Positions 1 through 8,047 of a DNA stretch of 64,000 nt are shown here, in pieces. The stretch's first letter is position 1; each line of letters opens with the position of its first letter. The notes beneath the pieces were generated by a model, which saw only the letters and a list, made by a program, of their open reading frames with translations, was not told the origin of the DNA and did no database searches. A program made the translations under genes and the position numbers. Location of the stretch: the NCBI RefSeq assembly GCF_031582905.1, contig NZ_CP133990.1, positions 2,976,001 to 3,040,000 of the forward strand, read 5' to 3'. The DNA is from Pengzhenrongella sp031582905. Lineage in GTDB: Bacteria; Actinomycetota; Actinomycetes; Actinomycetales; Cellulomonadaceae.

Positions 1-311
1 CCGTGCGGGATGCGGTTGGTGCACACGAGGTGCAGACCGGGCTGCGGCGCGCCGACGTGGTCGAGTGCGAGCCGCAGCGCGCGGACGACGAGGTGCGCCT
101 CGCCGTCGGGCACCTCGCCCGCCCCCTCGCCGGTGACCTCCACGACGGTGCCGGGCTCGCCGAGGCGGCGGACCTCGACCTCGTCGTGCACCCCGAGCGC
201 GAGCCCGAGCGCGTCGAAACCCGGACCGAGGTTCGCACTGGTCGCCGGGACGCGGACCCGGACGTGGTCGGCGCCGAGCGGGGTCACGGCGCCCGGCGTG
301 CGGGCCACCAC
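1..311 (-). CDS. thrB: Homoserine kinase, N-terminal part (cut by window edge)
   Basis: Homoserine kinase phosphorylates homoserine to O-phosphohomoserine, the substrate of threonine synthase. About 103 N-terminal residues are present and the rest lies off the left edge. The GHMP-kinase N-terminal signature is clear: PATSANLGPGFDALGLALG at about residues 21-39, followed by the usual acidic strand region. Start is one of two adjacent GTG codons (311 or 308), two bases after the thrC stop, so it is translated from the hom-thrC-thrB message. Order and strand match the standard actinobacterial threonine operon. No internal lesion is seen in the visible part. Confidence 0.9.
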   Translation of the reverse strand, partial: MVARTPGAVTPLGADHVRVRVPATSANLGPGFDALGLALGVHDEVEVRRLGEPGTVVEVTGEGAGEVPDGEAHLVVRALRLALDHVGAPQPGLHLVCTNRIPH

Positions 312-313
312 GG

Positions 314-1382
314 TCAGGAGAGCTCGAGCGCGTCGGCGATCGACACGACGTCGGCGCCCACCCGCACCGGGACGATCTCGTCGCCGTCGGCGGTACGCAG
401 CGCCCACTGCGGGTCCTTGAGGCCGTGCCCCGTGACCGTGACGACGATGCGCGCGCCGGCCGGGACGCGCCCTGCTCGGCGAGCATGAGGATCCCCGCGA
501 CGCCGGCCGCCGACGCGGGCTCGACGAACACGCCGCACTCGCTGGACAGCACGCGGTGCGCGGCGAGGATCTGGTCGTCGGTGACGGACTCGATGAGACC
601 GCCGGAGGTGTCGCGCGCCGCGGTGGCCTGCTCCCAGGACGCGGGGTTGCCGATCCGGATGGCGGTGGCGATGGTCTCGGGGTGCGTGACCGGGTGACCG
701 GCGACGATGGGTGCGGCGCCGGCGGCCTGGAACCCCACATCGCCGGGGTCCGGGTGGCGGGGCCGTCGGCGGCGTACTCGGTGTAGCCCTTCCAGTACGC
801 GGTGATGTTGCCCGCGTTGCCGACCGGGAGGACGTGGATGTCGGGGGCGTCCCCGAGCGCGTCGACGACCTCGAACGCGCCGGTCTTCTGGCCCTGGATG
901 CGGTCGGGGTTGACCGAGTTCACCAGCTCGACGCCGTAGGCGTCGGCGAGCTTGCGCGCCGCGACGAGGCAGTCGTCGAAGTTGCCGTCCACCTGCAGCA
1001 GGCGTGCGCCGTGCGCGATCGCCTGGCTGAGCTTGCCCATCGCGATCTTGCCGTCCGGCACGAGGACCGCGCAGAGCATCCCGGCGGCGGTCGCGTACGC
1101 CGCGGCCGACGCCGAGGTGTTGCCGGTCGACGCGCAGACGACGACCTTCGCCCCGCGGGCGGCGGCTGCCGAGATCGCGGTCGTCATGCCGCGGTCCTTG
1201 AAGGACCCGGTCGGGTTCATGCCCTCGACCTTGAGGTGCACGTCGGCCCCGGTGCGCTCCGACAGCGCGCGCGCCGGGACGAGCGGCGTGCCGCCCTCCC
1301 CCAGCGTCACGACGGTCCGGGTCAGGTGCTCGGGCAGGCGGTCGGCGTACTCGGCGATCACGCCACGCCACTGGTGGGCCAT
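314..1382 (-). CDS. thrC: Threonine synthase (two apparent single-base frameshifts)
   Basis: Threonine synthase, a PLP enzyme converting O-phosphohomoserine to threonine. The N-terminal segment carries the PLP lysine in NPTGSFKDRG (Lys62) and the substrate loop ASTGNTSASAAAY. The ATG at 1382 shares one base with the hom stop (TGATG). Reading frame is lost twice: at the C4 run 733-736, where one more C restores AMWGFQAAGAAP, and at the C3 run 470-472, where one more C restores LAEQGRVPAGARIVV. With both bases added the gene is 357 codons, the normal family length, ending ALELS. Both sites are C runs, so sequencing error is more likely than a real pseudogene; loss would make the cell a threonine auxotroph. 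Confidence 0.85.
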
Positions 1383-2707
1383 CAGCTTCCTTCGACTCGC
1401 AGGACGGACCGGACGGACAGCACCGCGTCGAGCGTGCCGACGGCCTCGACCGTGGCGGCGAGCGCGGCGTCGGTGGCGGTGTGCGTGGTGATGACGAGGT
1501 GCGCCACCGGGTCGGCGACCTCGGCGGTCGCGGTCGCGGTCACGGCCGCGGGTGCCGCGGGCGCCTGCGACTGGCGAACGGCCTCGATGGACACGCCGTG
1601 GTCGGCCAGGGCGGCGGCGACCTGGGCGAGCACCCCCGGACGGTCGACGACGTCGACGCGCACCTGGTAACGCGTCATCGCGGCGGACGCCGGCAGCACG
1701 GGCAGGTCGGCGTAGCTGGACTCGACCGGTCCCCGTCCGCCGAGCACCCGATTGCGCGCGGCCGACACGACGTCACCGAGAACCGCGGACGCCGTCGGCG
1801 CCCCGCCCGCCCCGCGCCCGTAGAACATGAGCTCCCCCGCCGACTCCGCCTCGACGAACACGGCGTTGAACGCGCCGCGCACGCCCGCGAGCGGGTGGCT
1901 GACCGGCACGAGCGCGGGGTGCACACGCACCGAGACGCCGTCGTCGGTGCGCTCGGCGATCGCGAGCAGCTTGACGACGTGGCCGGTGCTCGCCGCCCAG
2001 GCGACGTCCTCGGCGGTCACGCCGGTGATGCCCTCGCGGTGCACGTCCTCGAGCGGGACCCGGATGTGGAAGGCGAGCGACGCGAGGATCGCGGCCTTGG
2101 CGGCGGCGTCGTACCCCTCGACGTCGGCGGTCGGGTCCGCCTCGGCGTACCCGAGCCCCTGCGCCTGCGCGACGGCCTCGGCGAACCCGAGGTGCTCGGT
2201 CGCCATCTGGTCCAGGACGTAGTTCGTCGTGCCGTTGACGATGCCGACGATGCGCTGCACCCGGTCCCCGGCGAGAGACTCGCGCACCGGCCGGACGATC
2301 GGGATGGCTCCGGCGACGGCGGCCTCGAAGTAGACGTCGACCCCGGCGGCGTCGGCCGCCGCGTACAGGCTCGGGCCGTCCGCGGCGAGCAGGGCCTTGT
2401 TGGCGGTGACCACGGAGGCGCCGGCCGCGATCGCGCGGAGCAGCAGCGCACGCGGCGGCTCGAGCCCGCCGATGACCTCCACGACGATGTCCGCCCGGTC
2501 GACGAGCGACTCGGCATCGGTCGTCAGGAGCGCGGGGTCGATTCCGTCCCGCGGCGCGTCGACGTCGCGGACGGCGATGCCCACGAGCTCGAGCGGGGCA
2601 CCGACGCGGGCGGCGAGGTCGTCGGCCTGCTCGCGCAGCAGCCGGGCGACCTGGGTGCCGACCACGCCGCACCCGAGCAGTGCGATCCGCAGAGCGGGGG
2701 CTGGCAC
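1382..2707 (-). CDS. hom: Homoserine dehydrogenase
   Basis: NAD(P)H-dependent homoserine dehydrogenase, 441 aa, reducing aspartate semialdehyde to homoserine at the branch to threonine and methionine. The Rossmann motif LLGCGVVGTQV is near residues 9-19. The catalytic-domain signature is GTTNYVLDQM with upstream EAAVAGAIPIVRP. A C-terminal ACT domain (YQVRVDVVDRPGVLAQ onward, about residues 350-441) is consistent with allosteric control by threonine, as known for the Gram-positive family. The GTG start at 2707 follows GGAGG with 9-base spacing. An open frame continues upstream, but it is low-complexity and not needed. First gene of hom-thrC-thrB. Confidence 0.95.
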   Translation of the reverse strand: MPAPALRIALLGCGVVGTQVARLLREQADDLAARVGAPLELVGIAVRDVDAPRDGIDPALLTTDAESLVDRADIVVEVIGGLEPPRALLLRAIAAGASVVTANKALLAADGPSLYAAADAAGVDVYFEAAVAGAIPIVRPVRESLAGDRVQRIVGIVNGTTNYVLDQMATEHLGFAEAVAQAQGLGYAEADPTADVEGYDAAAKAAILASLAFHIRVPLEDVHREGITGVTAEDVAWAASTGHVVKLLAIAERTDDGVSVRVHPALVPVSHPLAGVRGAFNAVFVEAESAGELMFYGRGAGGAPTASAVLGDVVSAARNRVLGGRGPVESSYADLPVLPASAAMTRYQVRVDVVDRPGVLAQVAAALADHGVSIEAVRQSQAPAAPAAVTATATAEVADPVAHLVITTHTATDAALAATVEAVGTLDAVLSVRSVLRVEGS

Positions 2708-2724
2708 GGTGGTGAACCTCCAGG

Positions 2725-2946
2725 TCAAGGGTCCGGCGACGATCGGTCGGCGGCTAGGACGTCGGACGGTGGAACGGGCCGCCGGGCCATCCGTGGGGAA
2801 CGTCCTCGGTGGTCGTCCACGGTGGTCGTCCTCGGACGTCCGCGGTGGACGTCCCGCGCCTGGGCGATCCTCCCGGCGCGGTCCACTCCCTCGGCCCGGC
2901 GTCTCACCATACGGGTGGTGGCCCGGGCAAGGCCGTCGCGACTCAT
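2725..2946 (-). CDS. Small basic ORF between the HNH gene and hom, doubtful
   Basis: A 73-codon Arg-rich frame whose ATG overlaps the stop of the HNH gene (ATGA) and which ends 17 bases before the hom GTG. It is read through the imperfect repeats at 2801-2854, giving PRTTTVDDHRG-like text. No domain is recognised. Overlap spacing makes translation possible, but composition looks like random coding in GC-rich DNA. It may simply be the 5' leader of hom. Confidence 0.2.
   Translation of the reverse strand: MSRDGLARATTRMVRRRAEGVDRAGRIAQARDVHRGRPRTTTVDDHRGRSPRMARRPVPPSDVLAADRSSPDP
2801..2854. repeat. Degenerate 13-bp direct repeats upstream of hom
   Basis: On the plus strand five blocks end in CGTCC. 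Units are TCGGTGGTCGTCC (2806), ACGGTGGTCGTCC (2819), TCGGACGTCC (2832) and GCGGTGGACGTCC (2842), preceded by a partial CGTCC at 2801. Spacing is 13, 13, 10 and 13. They lie 95-150 bases upstream of the hom start, in the leader. They could be protein-binding iterons or only a short tandem array. Confidence 0.6.
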
Positions 2947-4685
2947 GGCCCCCGGCCCACCGTCGGGGTCGGCGTCGGCGTCGGCGTCGGCGTGGGCGTC
3001 GGCGTCGTGGCTGGGGCCGGGGCCGGGGCCGGGGCCGGGGCCGGCGTCGGCGTCGGCGCGACGAGCCTCCCCGATCGTTCGCGGAACCCGTAGGTCGCCT
3101 GGTCCACGACGGTGCGCCTGTCCCGCCGTCGGTGCGGCACCTCCGCTGCGGCGCCCGGGGACACCGGATGCCGGGCGCCCGGTGGATCGGCATGTCGGGT
3201 GATCACGAGGTCGCGCCGATGCACCTCGTGGTGGTGGAAGCTGCACAGGAGAGCGCCGTTCGCGACACTGGTCAGCCCACCATCGCGTTCCCACCAGTCG
3301 ATGTGGTGGATCTGGCACCACCGGGCGTGCATGTGGCAGCCGGGCCAGACGCACTCCTGGTCGCGGGCGATGACGGCCCGTCGCTGCTCGCCGCTGAAGA
3401 GACGTTGCGTGCGGCCCAGGTCGAGCGGGACGCCCTCAGCGTCGACGGCGATCCGGGTGATCGCGCAGTCGCACATCGCCACCGCCAGCTCGCTCGCGGG
3501 GACCGGCGTCCGGTCTTCCAGCGTCGCGGGAGGGTACCCGTCCGTCGCAGCCGGCCTCGCGGGCTCAGCGGCGCCGGACCCGACGATCCCCACGTCCGGC
3601 GCGAGGTGGGCCGCTCGGTCGTCCCGTACGGAACGGGTCGCCGCACCGCCCGGCGACGCAGGAGCGTCTCCCACGAGCGACGACCGGAGATCACCCGTAC
3701 CGGCACGCTGCTTCAGGGCGCGACCGCGGTTCCGATGCGCACGGGCGGCGACCCACGTCTCCGCCGGCACGATCAGCGACACGTGCGGCGGGACGTGTGC
3801 CCCCGGCTTGGTGCTTGCGGACCGCAGGACCGACTCCGCCATCGCGTCGAGCGCGTCGGCGCACCGCTGCCCCGGGTCGCGGTCGTCGTCCGCCGCCGGG
3901 CGCGGGGTCAGAGCCTCCAGGGCGAGCCGCACGCGGTGGCCCGCCATGCGGTCGAGCCGGCCCTTGACGAACGTCCCGCGGGGCGTGTCACTCAGGTGCA
4001 GGAATCGCTCACGCCGCTGCGCCTGGTGGTCGGCCTCGAGCGCGTCGGGATCCACCGTGGCAGCCCAGCGGGACACGGTCGTCGCGAACGCGGCCGCGTC
4101 TGTCCCTCGGGCGAGGTCGAGCAGCTGCTCCTGACCTGCCGCGGAGGACACCGCGGCCTGCTGGGCCGGGGTGCCGGTCGCCGCGATCCTGGCGACCGCC
4201 GCGGCGTGCTCGAGCCCGATGCTCCCGTCCACGACCGCCGCGGTGACCTCGGGGACGGCGGCGAGCCCCTCGGCCTGCCGGACCTGGGCCGCTGCGGCCC
4301 GCACTCCCGCTCGCCCCGTCCGGCCGCGCCAGGCCTCGAACGACGGGTCACCGCTGCGCTGCCACTCCCCGGCGTCACGCTCGGCGACGAGGACGGCCGC
4401 CCGGGCCGCCGCGAGCACGTCCGCGGCCCGATCCAGCCGATGCAGCACCGCCCGGCGGTCGACCCCGGACCACGTCGAGGCACCGGCGACGACCGTGGCC
4501 ATGCGGAGGGACGCGCTCAGGACCTCCTCCGACGCGGCGAGCGAGGGCTCGCGCCGCGACGGGCCGACGGCGACAGCGGCATTGAGGGCGGCACAGCGGC
4601 CGGGTTCATCCGACGCCGTCTCGGCACCCGAGGGACCGGGCGACGTCGGCTCGACGTGGGCGCCGCGCGACTCCGTGATGGTCAC
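2943..4685 (-). CDS. DUF222-HNH endonuclease family protein (13E12-type)
   Basis: A 580-residue member of the large actinobacterial DUF222 plus HNH nuclease family, related to the mycobacterial 13E12 repeat proteins. The N-terminal two thirds is the helical DUF222 region (VLHRLDRAADVLAAARAAVLVAERD; later LDRMAGHRVRLALEAL). The C-terminal HNH motif is CVWPGCHMHARWCQIHHIDWW then GALLCSFHHHEVHR, with the Cys pair, central HH and final HHH intact. The tail beyond it is a Pro-Thr/Pro-Ala dipeptide tract encoded by hexamer repeats. GTG start at 4685 has the strong site GGGAGGTGGGCAGG upstream. A LexA box covers its promoter. It sits between lysA and hom, where related genomes have a continuous operon, suggesting insertion. 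DNA cleavage activity is inferred from the motif only. Confidence 0.88.
   Translation of the reverse strand: MTITESRGAHVEPTSPGPSGAETASDEPGRCAALNAAVAVGPSRREPSLAASEEVLSASLRMATVVAGASTWSGVDRRAVLHRLDRAADVLAAARAAVLVAERDAGEWQRSGDPSFEAWRGRTGRAGVRAAAAQVRQAEGLAAVPEVTAAVVDGSIGLEHAAAVARIAATGTPAQQAAVSSAAGQEQLLDLARGTDAAAFATTVSRWAATVDPDALEADHQAQRRERFLHLSDTPRGTFVKGRLDRMAGHRVRLALEALTPRPAADDDRDPGQRCADALDAMAESVLRSASTKPGAHVPPHVSLIVPAETWVAARAHRNRGRALKQRAGTGDLRSSLVGDAPASPGGAATRSVRDDRAAHLAPDVGIVGSGAAEPARPAATDGYPPATLEDRTPVPASELAVAMCDCAITRIAVDAEGVPLDLGRTQRLFSGEQRRAVIARDQECVWPGCHMHARWCQIHHIDWWERDGGLTSVANGALLCSFHHHEVHRRDLVITRHADPPGARHPVSPGAAAEVPHRRRDRRTVVDQATYGFRERSGRLVAPTPTPAPAPAPAPAPATTPTPTPTPTPTPTPTVGRGP
2962..3060. 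repeat. Hexanucleotide microsatellite in the HNH gene 3' end
   Basis: Runs of GTCGGC-type hexamers (2962-3010), then five exact GGGGCC copies (3013-3042), then further GGCGTC units. On the minus strand these encode the PAPAPA and TPTPTP tail of the HNH protein. A 6-bp unit keeps the frame when copy number changes, so tail length is likely variable between strains. Confidence 0.9.
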
Positions 4686-4702
4686 CCTGCCCACCTCCCG
4701 CC

Positions 4703-4727
4703 TTCGAACGCCTGTTCGAAGTCTATC
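4703..4727 (-). promoter_or_regulatory. LexA (SOS) box and overlapping -10 of the HNH gene
   Basis: TTCGAACGCCTGTTCGAA at 4703-4720 is an 18-bp palindrome with centre GCCT. It matches the actinobacterial LexA consensus TCGAAC-N4-GTTCGA exactly. It ends 18 bases before the GTG. A TAGACT hexamer (minus strand, 4727-4722) abuts it as a likely -10, so bound LexA would block transcription. Members of this nuclease family in mycobacteria are known SOS genes. Confidence 0.85.
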
Positions 4728-4790
4728 CGGGGACCCACACGCAGGCCGAGCGCGGAGAAGTTGTGGACGACGGCGAACGCCGCCGTTCCC

Positions 4791-4913
4791 CGCGAGAAGA
4801 CAGCGTCCAGGGCGGGCGGGGAGACAGCGCCAAGGGCGACGGAAGAGCAGCGCCCAGTGCGGCGGAAGAGCAGCACCCACGGCGACGGAAGAGCAACGCC
4901 TAGTGCGGCGGAG
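4791..4913. repeat. Tandem 23-bp imperfect repeats, about five copies
   Basis: Three well-matched copies at 4838-4860, 4861-4883 and 4884-4906 (consensus GRCGGAAGAGCARCRCCYA followed by RYGC) follow two more diverged copies in 4791-4837 and precede a truncated copy. The array fills the gap between the end of lysA (4932) and the HNH promoter. No open frame or spacer pattern is associated. Function unknown. Confidence 0.8.
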
Positions 4914-4931
4914 CACCCGCCGCCCCACTCC

Positions 4932-6362
4932 TCACCCCAGGTCGAGCGCCAGCAGGTCGTCCTCGGTCTCCCGCCGCACCAGCACGCGCACCGCGCCGTC
5001 GCGCACCGCGAGCACCGGCGGCCGCGGGACGTGGTTGTAGTTGGACGCCATCGAGCGCCCGTAGGCCCCGGTGACCGGGACCGCGAGGAGGTCCCCCGGC
5101 GCGACGTCCGCGGACAGGGCGACGTCGTGCACCACGATGTCGCCGCTCTCGCAGTGCTTGCCGACCACGCGGGCCCGCACCGTCTCCGGCGACGCGACGC
5201 GGGACGCGACCGTCGCGGTGTAGTGCGCGCCGTACAGCGCCGGACGCAGGTTGTCACTCATGCCGCCGTCGACCGCCACGTAGGTGCGCGTGAAGGGGCC
5301 GTCGTCGCCGTCGACCGTCACGGGCTTGACGGTGCCCACGGTGTAGAGCGTGAACGTCGTCGGCCCGACGATCGCCCGACCGGGCTCGATCGAGATGCGC
5401 GGCACCGGTGTGGAGAGCTCGGCGCACACCGCGCCGACCGTCGTGGCGAGCCGCCCGGCGACGTCGCCGGGGTCGATCGCGCTCTCGCCGGGCAGGTACG
5501 CGACGCCGTAGCCGCCCCCGAGGTCGACCTCGGGCGCCAGGTACCCCGTCGCGGCGTGCAGGTCCGCGCGCAGGCGCAGCAGCGTCCGGGCCGCCTCCTC
5601 GAATCCGGCCGCGTCGAGGATCTGCGACCCGATGTGGGAGTGGATGCCGAGCAGCTCCAGCTCGGGCCGCTCGAGGACCGCGCGCAGGGCCTCCATCGCC
5701 GGGCCGCCGGCGACGGAGAGCCCGAACTTCTGGTCCTCGTGCGCGGTCGAGATGTACTCGTGGCCCCCGGCGTGCACGCCGGTGGTCACGCGGACCATCA
5801 CCGGCGCGCGCCGACCGGTGCGCGCGGCGGCGTCGGCGATCCGGTCCACCTCGCCCCGCGAGTCGACGATGAGCCGACCGACGCCGGCCGCGAGCGCCCG
5901 CTCGATCTCGGCGTCGGCCTTGTTGTTCCCGTGCAGGCCGATGTCCGCGCCGGGGACGCCGGCGCGCAGCGCGACGGCGAGCTCGCCGCCGGTCGAGGTG
6001 TCGACGCGCAGACCCTCCTCGTGCGCCCAGCGGGCGACGGCGACCGACAGGAACGCCTTGCCCGCGTAGTAGACGTCCACGCCGACCCCCAGCGGCGCGA
6101 ACGCGGCGGTGAACGCCTCGCGATAGGTGCGGGCACGCGCCCGGAAGTCGGCCTCGTCGAGGACGTACGCGGGCGTGCCGTGCTCGCGGGCGAGGTCGCG
6201 GACGTCGACGCCGGCCGCAGTCAGGGCGCCGTCGGGCCCGCGCCGGACGCCGGACGCCCACACCTGCGGGTCGAGGTCGCCGGCCTGCCCCGGGGCGACG
6301 CCGTCGGGCACCGCGACCGCGACGCCCTCGGTGACGTCCTGCCGCCCGACGCCGGCGCTCAC
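4932..6362 (-). CDS. lysA: Diaminopimelate decarboxylase
   Basis: PLP-dependent decarboxylase making L-lysine from meso-diaminopimelate, 476 aa, fold-type III (alanine racemase-like barrel). The PLP lysine is Lys102 in VDVYYAGKAF. Other family motifs are HGNNKADAEI, GIHSHIGSQI, LGGGYG, EPGRAIVG and the substrate motif CESGDIV. GTG start at 6362 overlaps the argS stop (GTGA), so it is co-translated with argS. This pairing is conserved in actinobacteria. Downstream the expected next gene is hom; here a repeat array and the HNH gene intervene, so read-through to hom may be weakened. Confidence 0.96.
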   Translation of the reverse strand: MSAGVGRQDVTEGVAVAVPDGVAPGQAGDLDPQVWASGVRRGPDGALTAAGVDVRDLAREHGTPAYVLDEADFRARARTYREAFTAAFAPLGVGVDVYYAGKAFLSVAVARWAHEEGLRVDTSTGGELAVALRAGVPGADIGLHGNNKADAEIERALAAGVGRLIVDSRGEVDRIADAAARTGRRAPVMVRVTTGVHAGGHEYISTAHEDQKFGLSVAGGPAMEALRAVLERPELELLGIHSHIGSQILDAAGFEEAARTLLRLRADLHAATGYLAPEVDLGGGYGVAYLPGESAIDPGDVAGRLATTVGAVCAELSTPVPRISIEPGRAIVGPTTFTLYTVGTVKPVTVDGDDGPFTRTYVAVDGGMSDNLRPALYGAHYTATVASRVASPETVRARVVGKHCESGDIVVHDVALSADVAPGDLLAVPVTGAYGRSMASNYNHVPRPPVLAVRDGAVRVLVRRETEDDLLALDLG

Positions 6363-8038
6363 ATGCGCTCCGGCGCGCTCACGCCCAGCAGGTCCAGGCC
6401 GTTGGCCAGCACCTGGCGCGTTGCGTCGTTGAGCCACAGGCGGGTGCGGTGCACGTCCGAGACCGCCTCGTCGCCGAACGGCGTCACCCGCCGCTGGTCG
6501 TACCACTTGTGGTAGGCCGAGGCGAGCTCCTCGAGGTACCGCGCGACCCGGTGCGGCTCCCGCAGCTCGGCGGCCTGCGCGATCACGCGGGGCAGCTCGG
6601 CGAGCGAGCCGAGCAGGACCGTCTCGCTCGGGTGGTCGAGCAGCGACGGGTCGAAGCCGTCCGCGCGGTGCACCCCGGAGTCGGCGGCGTTCCGCGCGAC
6701 GTTCACGGTGCGGGCGTGGGCGTACTGGACGTAGAAGACGGGGTTCTCGTTGGTCGCCGTCGTCAGCAGGTCGAGGTCGATGTCGAGCGAGGAGTTCGCC
6801 GCGGACCGCGCCAGGGAGTAGCGCGCCGCGTCGACCCCGACGGCGTCCACGAGGTCGTCGATGGTGACGATCGTGCCGGCGCGCTTGGACATCCGGACCG
6901 GCTCGCCGTCCTTGACCAGGTTCACCATCTGGCCGATGAGGATCTCGAGGTTGACGCCCGGGGTGTCACCGAAGGCCGCGCACATCGCCATCATCCGGCC
7001 GATGTACCCGTGGTGGTCGGCGCCGAGCATGATGATGACGCGGTCGAAGCCCCGCTCGCGCTTGTCGAGGTAGTAGGCGAGGTCGCCCGAGATGTAGGCC
7101 GCCTCGCCGTCGGACTTGATGACCACGCGGTCCTTGTCGTCGCCGAACGCCGTCGTGCGCAGCCACGTCGCGCCGTCGGCCTCGAACACGTGGCCGAGCT
7201 CGCGCAGCCGGGAGACGGCGCGGTCCACCGCGCCGGACTCGTGCAGGTGGTCCTCGTGGAAGTAGACGTCGAACTCCACGCGGAAGTCGTGGAGCTTCGC
7301 CTTGATCTCACCGAACATGAGGTCGACACCGACGGCGCGGAAGATCTCCTGGGCCTCGTCGTCGGGCAGCGTCAGCGGGTCGGGCTCGCCGGTCTCCCGG
7401 CGCCGGGCGAGCACCTGGTCGGCGATGTCGGAGATGTACTGGCCGCCGTAGCCGTCCTCGGGCGCCTCCTCGCCGCGGGCGCGGGCGAGGAGCGACCGTG
7501 CGAACCGGTCGATCTGCGCGCCGTGGTCGTTGAAGTAGTACTCGCGGGTCACCTCGGCGCCGGCCGCGCCGAGCACGCGCGCGAGCGAGTCGCCGACGGC
7601 GGCCCAGCGCACACCACCGATGTGGATCGGTCCGGTCGGGTTGGCCGAGACGAACTCGAGGTTGATGTTCTGACCGGTGAGCGCCTGCGAGCGCCCGTAG
7701 GCCGACCCGGCCTCGACGATCGCCCGGGCGAGCCCGCCGGCCGCGGCGGTGTCGAGCGTGATGTTGAGGAACCCGGGGCCGGCGACGTCGACCGCGCCGA
7801 TGCCCGGCACACCGGACAGACGTCGGGCGAGCTCCTCGGCGAACGCGCGCGGGTTCGTGCCGGCCTTCTTGCCCAGCTGCATCGCGATGTTGGTCGCCCA
7901 GTCGCCGTGCTCGCGCTGGCGCGGCCGCTCCACGTGCACGACGGCGGGGATCGCCGCGGCGTCGAGGGCGAAGGTGCCGTCGTCGACGGCGGCGGTCAGG
8001 GCAGCACGGAGGGCCTCGGAGAGCTCGGCGGGGGTCAC
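6359..8038 (-). CDS. argS: Arginyl-tRNA synthetase
   Basis: Class I synthetase charging tRNA-Arg, 559 aa, the usual bacterial length. An N-terminal Add1 domain (residues 1 to about 95) is followed by the Rossmann core with the HIGH-type motif NPTGPIHIGG and the KMSKS-type motif VRMSKRAGTIVT. The C-terminal helical anticodon-binding domain ends LLGVSAPERM. First gene of the argS-lysA unit. The window also carries a tRNA-Arg(CCG) gene 1.6 kb away on the other strand. Confidence 0.97.
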   Translation of the reverse strand: MTPAELSEALRAALTAAVDDGTFALDAAAIPAVVHVERPRQREHGDWATNIAMQLGKKAGTNPRAFAEELARRLSGVPGIGAVDVAGPGFLNITLDTAAAGGLARAIVEAGSAYGRSQALTGQNINLEFVSANPTGPIHIGGVRWAAVGDSLARVLGAAGAEVTREYYFNDHGAQIDRFARSLLARARGEEAPEDGYGGQYISDIADQVLARRRETGEPDPLTLPDDEAQEIFRAVGVDLMFGEIKAKLHDFRVEFDVYFHEDHLHESGAVDRAVSRLRELGHVFEADGATWLRTTAFGDDKDRVVIKSDGEAAYISGDLAYYLDKRERGFDRVIIMLGADHHGYIGRMMAMCAAFGDTPGVNLEILIGQMVNLVKDGEPVRMSKRAGTIVTIDDLVDAVGVDAARYSLARSAANSSLDIDLDLLTTATNENPVFYVQYAHARTVNVARNAADSGVHRADGFDPSLLDHPSETVLLGSLAELPRVIAQAAELREPHRVARYLEELASAYHKWYDQRRVTPFGDEAVSDVHRTRLWLNDATRQVLANGLDLLGVSAPERM

Positions 8039-8047
8039 CCCTCCAGG

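Noticed and set aside
2725..2946. Threonine-codon leader peptide and attenuator for hom
   Set aside because: There is a short Thr run (TTT) in the small ORF, but no mutually exclusive hairpins or terminator before hom could be drawn. The ORF is listed only as doubtful.
4791..4913. CRISPR array
   Set aside because: The 23-bp units are directly adjacent with no spacers, and no cas genes are present.
2397..6515. 1372-codon open frame on the plus strand opposite hom, HNH and lysA
   Set aside because: Shadow of GC-rich minus-strand genes. It has no domains, is Arg/Gly/His-rich and has no ribosome site.
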